Shown here in pieces: positions 1 to 5,158 of a stretch of 11,742 bases of DNA. The stretch spans positions 1 to 11,742 of the forward strand of contig JAGPHI010000011.1 of the NCBI GenBank assembly GCA_018055565.1, given 5' to 3'. Positions within the stretch are counted from its first letter, which is position 1, and each line of letters begins with the position of its first letter. The notes under the pieces were generated by a model. The model was not told the DNA's origin and did not search any database. It saw only the letters and a list, made by a program, of their open reading frames with translations. This DNA is from Oscillospiraceae bacterium (lineage in GTDB: Bacteria; Bacillota; Clostridia; Oscillospirales; Ruminococcaceae). The position numbers and the translations under genes are program-made.

Positions 1-290
1 CCGCCGAGATTGCCGCCCTTGTGCAAGAAGCACAAGGCCACACCTGCGCCATTGTGGGCACCTATAACGGCCATTTGCGCCCCGGCCAGCTGGAATTGAT
101 TAGCGCGCTTTGCAAAGCCTCTGTGCCCGTAATTGCCGTTGCGATGCGCAACCCGTATGACCTTGCCGATTTACCCAAAAGCGTTTACGCGCTGGAGGTG
201 TACGAATACACCAAGCGCAGCATTTATGCGGCTGCCCGTGTGATTGCAGGCGAAGAACAGGCCACTGCACACCTGCCCGTGAAGCTGTAA
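1..290 (+). CDS. Glycoside hydrolase family 3, C-terminal fragment (beta-N-acetylhexosaminidase type)
   Basis: Only the last 96 or so residues are visible; the frame is open from position 3 to the stop at 288-290, so the gene starts left of the window. The fragment has the layout of the C-terminal domain of GH3 beta-N-acetylglucosaminidases of the BglX/NagZ type: a T-Y-N-G-H stretch, then PGQLELISAL, a hydrophobic strand ending in MRNPYDLADLP, then YEYTKRSIYAAARVIAGE and a closing LPVKL. Known family members remove N-acetylglucosamine from peptidoglycan fragments or chitin-type oligosaccharides. The catalytic N-terminal TIM barrel is not in view, so substrate and localisation cannot be read here. 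The next gene is a GlcNAc-kinase-like protein 172 bases downstream, which fits an amino-sugar salvage operon. The family call is fairly sure; the exact substrate is inferred. Confidence 0.8.
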   Translation, partial: AEIAALVQEAQGHTCAIVGTYNGHLRPGQLELISALCKASVPVIAVAMRNPYDLADLPKSVYALEVYEYTKRSIYAAARVIAGEEQATAHLPVKL

Positions 291-317
291 CGCAGGCACA
301 AAATACGGCAGACAAAA

Positions 318-340
318 GCGGTGGCAGCCAATGCCACCGC
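318..340 (+). other. Perfect hairpin after the GH3 gene
   Basis: A 9-bp perfect stem (GCGGTGGCA at 318-326 with TGCCACCGC at 332-340) closes a 5-base loop, 28 bases after the GH3 stop. No T-run follows; the next bases are A/C-rich. It is therefore more likely an mRNA stabiliser or processing barrier between GH3 and the kinase gene than an intrinsic terminator. Confidence 0.5.
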
Positions 341-354
341 CCATAAAAAGCACC

Positions 355-423
355 CACAAAAAGAGGCCACACTCAGCGGAAACACCCAGCGGCTACAAAC
401 TGCGCTCACAAAAAGCGGCCACA
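355..423 (+). repeat. 17-base direct repeat in an A/C-rich leader
   Basis: CACAAAAAGAGGCCACA at 355-371 recurs at 407-423 with one mismatch (A to C at the tenth base), 52 bases apart. The whole stretch from about 341 to 445 is very poor in T and made of CACAAA/CCACAAA words, so the transcript here should be nearly unstructured. It lies just upstream of the kinase start. The function is unknown; it could keep the ribosome binding region open. Confidence 0.5.
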
Positions 424-462
424 AACAACCAGCCACAAAACAACAAAGGATTGGTGCGAACA

Positions 463-1377
463 ATGATACCCTATGCAGCGGGCCTTGACGGCGGCGGCAC
501 AAAAACAGCGCTGGAGGCGCGTTCCCATGACGGAACGGTGCTTTGCCGCGCGGCTTTTGGCCCCATGAATGTAAACGGCAGCACAGTGGAAACCGTGCAA
601 AAAAGCATTGCGGATGCCATGCAGTTTTTAGATACGCATCAGGGCGGCCTTGCCGCCTGCCAAAGCCTTTGCATCGGCAGCGCGGGCGTGTCAAACCCCG
701 ATGCGGTGCGTGTTCTAACAAGTGCGGTGCGCGCGTGCGGCTATAAAGGCCCTTTGCGCCTAGTGGGCGACGCCGAAACCGCGCTTGCGGGCGCGCTGTC
801 GGGGGGCGAGGGCGCCATTTTGATTGCGGGCACAGGCTCTATCTGCTTTGGCCGCGCCAAAAACGGCCAAAGCATGCGCACCGGCGGCTATGGCCATTTA
901 ATCGACGATGAGGGCAGCGGCTATGCCTTAGGGCGTGACGCACTTGCAGCCGTGGTGCGCGCGCATGATACGCGCATTGCCGAAACCGCGCTGACAGGCT
1001 TAGTGCTCGGCGCACTGCAAGCCGATACCATCATGGAGCTTGTGCGCTTTACCTATGCCGAAACTACGGGCAAAAAAGACATTGCCGCCTTAGCCCCGCT
1101 TGTGGATACGGCGGCCGAAATGGGCGATGCCGCCGCAAAAGCAATTGTGCAAAAAGCAGGAAACGAGCTATTTGCCTTGTGTGCGCCTGTTTTGCACGCG
1201 TTACACCTAGAAAGCGCGCGTTTGGCCTTATGTGGCAGTATATTAACCAAAAGCGCCGCCGTGCGCGCGGCACTTTGCGCGCGCCTTGCAAGCGATTTTC
1301 CGCTTTTATGCTGCACGGCGCCCGAGCAAGACGCAGCCAGCGGCGCCGCTTTGCTGGCGCTTTTGGAATGCAAATAA
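463..1377 (+). CDS. N-acetylglucosamine kinase-like BadF/BadG/BcrA/BcrD ATPase
   Basis: A 304-residue ASKHA-fold sugar kinase. The phosphate-1 loop LDGGGTKT lies at residues 8-15, near the N-terminus as the family requires. Further in come GSAGVSNPD, then LVGDAETALAGAL followed by GEGAILIAGTGSICFG (phosphate-2 and adenosine region), and RTGGYGHLIDDEGSGYALGR, the signature of bacterial and eukaryotic GlcNAc kinases. It should phosphorylate N-acetylglucosamine or N-acetylmuramic acid with ATP in the cytoplasm. The frame is open 44 codons further upstream to 331, but ATG 463 puts the phosphate loop at the normal distance, and AAAGGA lies 12 bases before it. Its position after a GH3 hexosaminidase supports amino-sugar salvage. 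The exact sugar cannot be settled from sequence. Confidence 0.85.
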   Translation: MIPYAAGLDGGGTKTALEARSHDGTVLCRAAFGPMNVNGSTVETVQKSIADAMQFLDTHQGGLAACQSLCIGSAGVSNPDAVRVLTSAVRACGYKGPLRLVGDAETALAGALSGGEGAILIAGTGSICFGRAKNGQSMRTGGYGHLIDDEGSGYALGRDALAAVVRAHDTRIAETALTGLVLGALQADTIMELVRFTYAETTGKKDIAALAPLVDTAAEMGDAAAKAIVQKAGNELFALCAPVLHALHLESARLALCGSILTKSAAVRAALCARLASDFPLLCCTAPEQDAASGAALLALLECK

Positions 1378-1431
1378 ACCGCAATCATCGCACGATTACT
1401 CAAATAAACAATAAAAGAAAGGGTTACAACT

Positions 1432-1914
1432 ATGCCTGATATGCTTGTGAAACTGTATGATTTACCCGATTATGCGCCCGCGTGCGCTGTATGCGCCGAG
1501 GCGAATATAATCATTCGCCGCGCAATGGCGCCCGATAAGCACCGCGTGCTGGAGGCCGTGCGCCGCATTTCCGGCGAATGCGCTGCCGGCGAATGCGATG
1601 TATGCTTTGCGCACACGCCCGTTTCCTGCTTTGTGGCCACGCGCGGCAAAGAGATTTTGGGCTATGCCTGCTACAATTCTACTGCGCCCGATTTCTTTGG
1701 CCCCACAGCGCTGCAAGCGGACGAACGCGGCCACGGCGTGGGCAAAGCGCTTTTGCTGCGCAGCCTTGCCGCATTGCACGATGAGGGATATGCCTACGCC
1801 ATTATCGGCGGGGTTGGCCCGGCAGAGTTTTACACCAAATGCGTTGGTGCCACCATTATCCCAGATTCTACCCCCGGCATTTATAAAGATTTTATCCACA
1901 CCCTTGCCGAATAA
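1432..1914 (+). CDS. GNAT family N-acetyltransferase, cysteine-rich
   Basis: A 160-residue single-domain GNAT protein with an AGAAAGGG ribosome site 8 bases before ATG. The acetyl-CoA pyrophosphate loop is R-G-H-G-V-G at residues 99-104, preceded by FFGPTALQADE and followed by KALLLRSLAALHDEGYAYAIIGGVGPAEFY, a form often seen in Clostridia acetyltransferases. The N-terminal part is unusual: C18 and C21 form a CxxC, and C50, C55 and C58 make a second cluster, with eight cysteines in total. The gene follows the kinase by 54 bases and precedes another GNAT gene by 52, so it is probably in the same transcript. An amino-sugar or glycopeptide substrate is a guess from context; the sequence does not show the acceptor. 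Confidence 0.8.
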   Translation: MPDMLVKLYDLPDYAPACAVCAEANIIIRRAMAPDKHRVLEAVRRISGECAAGECDVCFAHTPVSCFVATRGKEILGYACYNSTAPDFFGPTALQADERGHGVGKALLLRSLAALHDEGYAYAIIGGVGPAEFYTKCVGATIIPDSTPGIYKDFIHTLAE

Positions 1915-1966
1915 AGCGGCATAGCCTCTTACCCATTATTTTACCTTTATAGAAAAGAGAGTTACC

Positions 1967-2431
1967 ATGAATCTACACCTAGACACAGGCACCGAAGCCT
2001 GCCTTGCAGAATGCTACGGCGTGTTTGAAAACAGCGAAATTTTTGAGCGATATTTTGCAAACGGCGAGGGGCTGTCCCGCAGCCTTGCCGCCGCCGTGCG
2101 CGAAGAGCAGCTGTATCTGGCGCGCAGTGAAACGGGCGAGATTGCAGGTGCCATGCGCGCCGAATGGCGCGGCTTTTGCGGCTTATATCCGTATCTTGCG
2201 CTGCTGGGCACGAAAGACAGCTTTCGAGGGCAGGGCGTAGGGCGCTTTCTTTTATCCGAGTATCATCGCATCGCCAAAGAGCGCGGCGCAAAACGCGTTA
2301 CCTTAATGGTTAGCCATTTTAACACGCGCGCAAAGGCTTTTTATGAAGCCGAGGGCTATTGCACGCTGGGGCTTATCCCCAATGCCGTGCGCGAAGGCAT
2401 CGACGAATACTTGATGATTAAAGATTTATAA
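1967..2431 (+). CDS. GNAT family N-acetyltransferase
   Basis: A 154-residue GNAT enzyme. The acetyl-CoA loop FRGQGVGRFLL covers residues 86-96 (R-G-Q-G-V-G at 87-92), followed by the RGAKRVTLMVSHFN strand and the FYEAEGY motif at 125-131 typical of motif B. The start ATG follows AAAGAGAG closely. It is unlike its upstream GNAT neighbour apart from the fold, so a recent duplication is unlikely. It is the last gene of the amino-sugar operon, since a strong terminator starts 14 bases after the stop. The acceptor is unknown. Confidence 0.8.
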   Translation: MNLHLDTGTEACLAECYGVFENSEIFERYFANGEGLSRSLAAAVREEQLYLARSETGEIAGAMRAEWRGFCGLYPYLALLGTKDSFRGQGVGRFLLSEYHRIAKERGAKRVTLMVSHFNTRAKAFYEAEGYCTLGLIPNAVREGIDEYLMIKDL

Positions 2432-2445
2432 CGCATATACCGCTG

Positions 2446-2511
2446 GCGCGGCATTTAAAAAACGTGATTCTACGTTGTTTTAAATGCTGCGCTTTTGTTT
2501 GCTTTAGTTTT
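2446..2511 (+). terminator. Strong intrinsic terminator of the amino-sugar operon
   Basis: The left arm 2446-2465 pairs with 2472-2492 around the 6-base loop GATTCT, giving about 20 bp with one G-U pair and a one-base bulge. A T-rich tail with interruptions (TTTTGTTTGCTTTAGTTTT) follows at 2493-2511. It lies directly after the second GNAT stop. The tail runs straight into the DnaA-box-like cluster. Confidence 0.85.
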
Positions 2512-2656
2512 CAACATGTTTTACACTTGTTCTGCAAAGTTTTCAACTCTTTCCACAGAGTTTTACACTGTGTATATCGGTTTTTCCACATTTCTTGTTG
2601 AAAACTCTGTTGAAAGTGTGAATTCACGGCTTGAAACCGTAAAAGTTTTCAACATG
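2506..2656. promoter_or_regulatory. Cluster of nine DnaA-box-like nonamers
   Basis: Nine related 9-mers sit within 150 bases. Plus strand: TTTTCAACA (2508), TTTTACACT (2519), TTTTCAACT (2540), CTTTCCACA (2549), TTTTACACT (2561), TTTTCCACA (2582) and TTTTCAACA (2646). Minus strand: TTTTCAACA (2596-2604) and CTTTCAACA (2608-2616). The bacterial DnaA box consensus is TTATNCACA; TTTTCCACA is the closest match, and TTTTCAACA variants are familiar from clostridial dnaA regions. The 13-mer AGTTTTCAACATG is identical at both ends (2506-2518 and 2644-2656). The region is clearly AT-richer than its neighbours and flanked by a terminator and a promoter. It could be an origin, part of one, a DnaA titration site or a DnaA-controlled regulatory region. 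No dnaA or dnaN gene is in the window. Confidence 0.55.
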
Positions 2657-2691
2657 CGCGCGCAAAGTTACAGTTTGTACATAACTAATTG

Positions 2692-2720
2692 TTGATTATC
2701 GAACATCGTTTTGGTAAAAT
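2692..2720 (+). promoter_or_regulatory. Putative sigma-A promoter of the rhomboid-like gene
   Basis: TTGATT (2692-2697), a 17-base spacer and TAAAAT (2715-2720) match the -35 and -10 consensus at 4/6 and 5/6 positions. Transcription would start near 2727, leaving a leader of about 245 bases before the gene at 2972. It starts about 35 bases after the last DnaA-box-like site, so DnaA binding could influence it. Confidence 0.5.
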
Positions 2721-2740
2721 AACTTGTATAGCTTTCTGCA

Positions 2741-2954
2741 AGCGCGCAAAGTATGTAAAAGCCGCTTGCCACGGCATGTGCGCGCTAAAATTGGGCAATA
2801 CTATTTGCGCAAAAAGCACGTGTTTGCGGGCTTTTGCCGTAAGTCTTATTACAATCGGGCGGCAAACACGCTGTAAAAAGCGGCGTTTGTGCCGCTTTTC
2901 GCAAACCGCCGCATATTTTTTGGCGGTTTATCAATTCAATTTGCGCAAAAGCGC
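2741..2954 (+). promoter_or_regulatory. Structured 5' leader of the rhomboid-like gene
   Basis: Successive inverted repeats fill this leader. AGCGCGCA (2741-2748) pairs with TGCGCGCT (2779-2786) and encloses GCCG/CGGC. CGTGTTTGC (2819-2827) pairs with GCAAACACG (2862-2870) over a 34-base interior that holds GTAA/TTAC. AAAAGCGGC (2876-2884) pairs with GCCGCTTTT (2891-2899) on a 6-base loop. AAACCGCC (2903-2910) pairs with GGCGGTTT (2922-2929). The word TTTGCGCAAAA, palindromic in its first ten bases, occurs at 2804 and 2940, the latter next to the ribosome site. No known riboswitch class was recognised. It may be a cis-regulatory leader or a separate small RNA ending near 2930. Confidence 0.45.
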
Positions 2955-2971
2955 TTGGAGGTTTACAACAA

Positions 2972-3631
2972 ATGAAATGGCTTTACCGTTTAGAGCGCAA
3001 ATTTGGGCGCTACGCAATTCCGAACTTGATGCTGATCATCATTATCGGGCAGGGCATGGTGTTTGTGGCGAATATGCTTAACCCATCCATCGGCATCACC
3101 TCGCTGCTCAGCTTGTATTGGCCCGCTGTGATGCACGGCCAAATTTGGCGCGTATTTACCTTTATCTTCATCCCTGGCACAGCCAGCATCATTAACCTTG
3201 CGTTTATGCTGTATTTATATTATTTAATCGGCCACACGCTGGAAAACGAATGGGGCGACTTTAAATTTAATGTGTATTATCTGTGCGGTATTTTAGGGGC
3301 GGTGCTTGCCGCTGCGATTACGGGCATGGGCAATAATGTGTATTTAAATCTTTCGCTGTTTTTGGCGTTTGCTTCGCTTTATCCCGATTTTGAGCTGCTT
3401 TTATTTTTCATTTTGCCCGTCAAGATGAAGTTTTTGGCTTTTATGGCCGCGGTGTACTATCTCATCATGTTCCTTATGGGCGGCTGGGACACCAAATTTG
3501 CGATTGTGTTTTCGCTGATTAATTATTTTATTTTCTTCGGAAGCGGCTTTATTAAGCAGCTTGTGCAGGAAATGGGCTATGCCAAAACGCGCCGCGCATG
3601 GCGCAATCAGAATAATCAAAACAAACGGTAG
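2972..3631 (+). CDS. Rhomboid-fold membrane protein lacking the protease dyad
   Basis: A 219-residue membrane protein with about six hydrophobic segments (near residues 16-36, 60-88, 99-117, 123-138, 141-159 and 165-189) and a basic C-terminal tail. GQIWRVFTFIFIPG at 56-69 carries the W-R of the rhomboid L1 loop, in the Derlin-like form with IP-G. The usual GxSG motif is replaced by NLSLF around S128, and the helix-6 segment SLINYFIFFG has no catalytic histidine. A proteolytic rhomboid is therefore unlikely; a pseudoprotease or Derlin-like membrane factor fits better. GGAGG at 2957-2961 is 10 bases before the ATG. The gene has its own promoter and long leader, so it is probably monocistronic, with the darA promoter starting at its stop codon. 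The partner or substrate is unknown. Confidence 0.75.
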   Translation: MKWLYRLERKFGRYAIPNLMLIIIIGQGMVFVANMLNPSIGITSLLSLYWPAVMHGQIWRVFTFIFIPGTASIINLAFMLYLYYLIGHTLENEWGDFKFNVYYLCGILGAVLAAAITGMGNNVYLNLSLFLAFASLYPDFELLLFFILPVKMKFLAFMAAVYYLIMFLMGGWDTKFAIVFSLINYFIFFGSGFIKQLVQEMGYAKTRRAWRNQNNQNKR

Positions 3632-3664
3632 AAAAACGCCGCCTTTTATGCTATACTGAGCATA
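3629..3664 (+). promoter_or_regulatory. Putative extended -10 promoter of darA with overlapping palindrome
   Basis: TAGAAA (3629-3634, 4/6 to the -35 consensus), a 17-base spacer and TATACT (3652-3657) preceded by TGC form an extended -10 promoter. The perfect inverted repeat TATGCT-ATACTG-AGCATA (3647-3664) is centred on the -10 element, which is where a repressor operator would block RNA polymerase. The leader to the darA start would be about 138 bases and includes an imperfect stem, TTGCGCC (3691-3697) with GGCGCAA (3724-3730). Confidence 0.45.
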
Positions 3665-3801
3665 GGCAGATTGCCGTTGCACGGATTGCGTTGCGCCTTT
3701 TGCCCGCGGCTGTAAAACAAGCGGGCGCAAGACGGCATGCCATAAACGCATATTCGTGTTTAAACGCAAATATATTGCTATTATATAAGGAGGGCGCTAC
3801 C

Positions 3802-4125
3802 ATGAAGATGATTACTGCAATTGTAAATAAAGAGGATTCCGGCGCGGTTTGCCATGCGCTGACCAAAGGCGGGTTTTCTGTAACACGCCTTTCCACCACC
3901 GGCGGCTTTTTAATGGCGGGCAACATGACCTTGCTGATTGGCACCGAGGACGAAAAAGTGGATGCCTGCATCGGCTTGATTGCCTCTTGCTCCAAGCAGC
4001 GCGTAGAGGTGGTGCCCAGCACCGCAAGCTATGGCATCGGCGTTACCACTGCGTATCCGTTAGAAGTAACGGTGGGCGGCGCAACCGTATTTGTTACCAA
4101 TGTTGAACGGTTTGAAAAGCTGTGA
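3802..4125 (+). CDS. darA: Cyclic-di-AMP receptor, PII-like (DarA/PstA family)
   Basis: A 107-residue protein, close to the roughly 109 residues of Bacillus DarA (YaaQ). Family hallmarks are the MKMITAIVNKED start, TRLSTTGGFLMAGNMTLLIG at 28-47 (the T-G-G-F and G-N-x-T residues line the c-di-AMP pocket in solved homologues), and PLEVTVGGATVFV near the C-terminus. The trimeric PII-like protein binds the second messenger c-di-AMP in the cytoplasm; its downstream target is not established in general. AAGGAGGG at 3787-3794 lies 7 bases before ATG 3802, so the longer open frame upstream is rejected. Its stop overlaps the holB start (TGATG), so the two are translationally coupled. In Bacillus a small gene, yaaR, sits between darA and holB; it is absent here. 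Confidence 0.93.
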   Translation: MKMITAIVNKEDSGAVCHALTKGGFSVTRLSTTGGFLMAGNMTLLIGTEDEKVDACIGLIASCSKQRVEVVPSTASYGIGVTTAYPLEVTVGGATVFVTNVERFEKL

Positions 4126-5030
4126 TGCTTGACAGGCTTTGCGGCAACGACACAGTAAAACAAAGCCTCTCGGCAGCGCTTCGCGGCGGGCGGCTTTCGC
4201 ATAGCATACTTTTATGCGGTGAGGCGGGCACAGGCGTGCATTTTGCAGCGCGCCTTTTGGCCGCCGATTACTTATACCCTAGCGACGCCGAACACAGCGC
4301 CGCCGAAGCGGTTTTGCGCGGCGAGGGCGCTGAATGCCTGGTTTTGCGCGGCGAGGGCGCGTCGGGCGACATTAAAATAGAGGCTGTGCGCGAAATGCGC
4401 AGAGAAATTTTTAACACCTCGCTGTCTGCGGCGGGGCGCTGCGTGCTGATTCGCGGGGCCGATAAATTAAACGATTCTTCGGCAAACGCGCTTTTAAAGG
4501 TGCTTGAGGAGCCGCCAAATCATGTGCTGTTTATCCTTACAGCGCCCAGTGAAGCCGCCGTGATGGCCACGATACGCAGCCGTGCAAACGCGTATTCGCT
4601 TTCCCCTGTTAGCGAGGCGCTTTGCACCGAGTGGCTGCACCAAAACATGCCCGAGGCCAAAAACGCCGCTTTGCTTTCTGCCGTTTTTGGCGGGCGTATT
4701 GGCAGCGCAGCAAAGGCCGCCGCCACCGAAGAGGGAAAAGAACGGCTGGACAAGGCTTTTCGCCTGTTAGAGGCATGCGCAAAGCACGATGAATATGCGA
4801 TGGCCGCGCTTTTATCGGCCTATGAAAAAGACAAGCCTGCGGCGCTGGCGCTGTTTGCGTTTGCATCGGCTGTGTTTTCTGCGGCCATGCGCGGCGCATT
4901 GCAAAGCGATATCGCGCCCAGCGCGGCTGCGGCTGCGCTACCGCATTTTAACAAGGCTTGCACGCGCCTTGCATCCAATGTCAGCACTAAGCTGGTGCTG
5001 GCCATGCTTGCAGCGGATTTGGCGGCATAA
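4125..5030 (+). CDS. holB: DNA polymerase III delta-prime subunit (clamp loader)
   Basis: A 301-residue AAA+ clamp-loader subunit. Visible are LSHSILLCGEAGTG at 25-37, GRCVLIRGADKLNDSSANALLKVLEEPP (the best family signature, about 104-131) and the sensor region ILTAPSEAAVMATIRSRANAY. The P-loop reads GEAGTGVHF and lacks the lysine and serine/threonine needed for ATP hydrolysis, as is known for delta-prime proteins. The SRC motif is SRA here. No zinc-binding cysteine cluster is present; in its place is a 10-residue duplication, VLRGEGA at 63-69 and 73-79. ATG 4125 shares a base with the darA stop; GTG 4122 is the alternative. No strong ribosome site is seen, consistent with coupling to darA. 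It would load the sliding clamp during replication. Confidence 0.88.
   Translation: MLDRLCGNDTVKQSLSAALRGGRLSHSILLCGEAGTGVHFAARLLAADYLYPSDAEHSAAEAVLRGEGAECLVLRGEGASGDIKIEAVREMRREIFNTSLSAAGRCVLIRGADKLNDSSANALLKVLEEPPNHVLFILTAPSEAAVMATIRSRANAYSLSPVSEALCTEWLHQNMPEAKNAALLSAVFGGRIGSAAKAAATEEGKERLDKAFRLLEACAKHDEYAMAALLSAYEKDKPAALALFAFASAVFSAAMRGALQSDIAPSAAAAALPHFNKACTRLASNVSTKLVLAMLAADLAA
4310..4360 (+). repeat. In-frame 30-base duplication inside holB
   Basis: A 21-base identical word begins at 4310 and again at 4340; its shared core is GTTTTGCGCGGCGAGGGCGC. The period is exactly 30 bases, so reading frame is kept and the protein repeats VLRGEGA ten residues apart. It sits where other HolB proteins carry zinc-ligand cysteines. 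Confidence 0.75.
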
Positions 5031-5086
5031 CCCGCCACAAAATGCTTTTCGCTTGGCGATAGGCTTTTGTACTTTCCTTTTTGAAG

Positions 5087-5115
5087 CGCCGCCCAAATTT
5101 AGTCGTCGGGCGGCG
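5087..5115 (+). other. Hairpin between holB and ricT
   Basis: CGCCGCCC (5087-5094) pairs perfectly with GGGCGGCG (5108-5115) around a 13-base loop, in the 128-base gap between holB and ricT. No T-run follows, so transcription probably continues into ricT; the hairpin may modulate it or protect mRNA ends. Confidence 0.4.
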
Positions 5116-5158
5116 GCACTGAAAACAGCCGGCGCGGCACGGCAGGGAACAGATTGGC

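Noticed and set aside
331..462. 44-residue N-terminal extension of the kinase
   Set aside because: It lies in T-poor repetitive sequence with a hairpin over its ATG, has no ribosome site, and the family's phosphate loop should be near the N-terminus; ATG 463 fits.
2495..2695. 66-residue open frame across the DnaA-box-like cluster
   Set aside because: Its peptide is a translation of repeated TTTTCAAC/TTTTACAC words, it has no ribosome site, and it starts within the terminator tail.
2721..2930. 6S RNA, SRP RNA or other housekeeping RNA
   Set aside because: The conserved SRP tetraloop region and the single long 6S-type hairpin with central bubble were not found; the stems here are local and separate.
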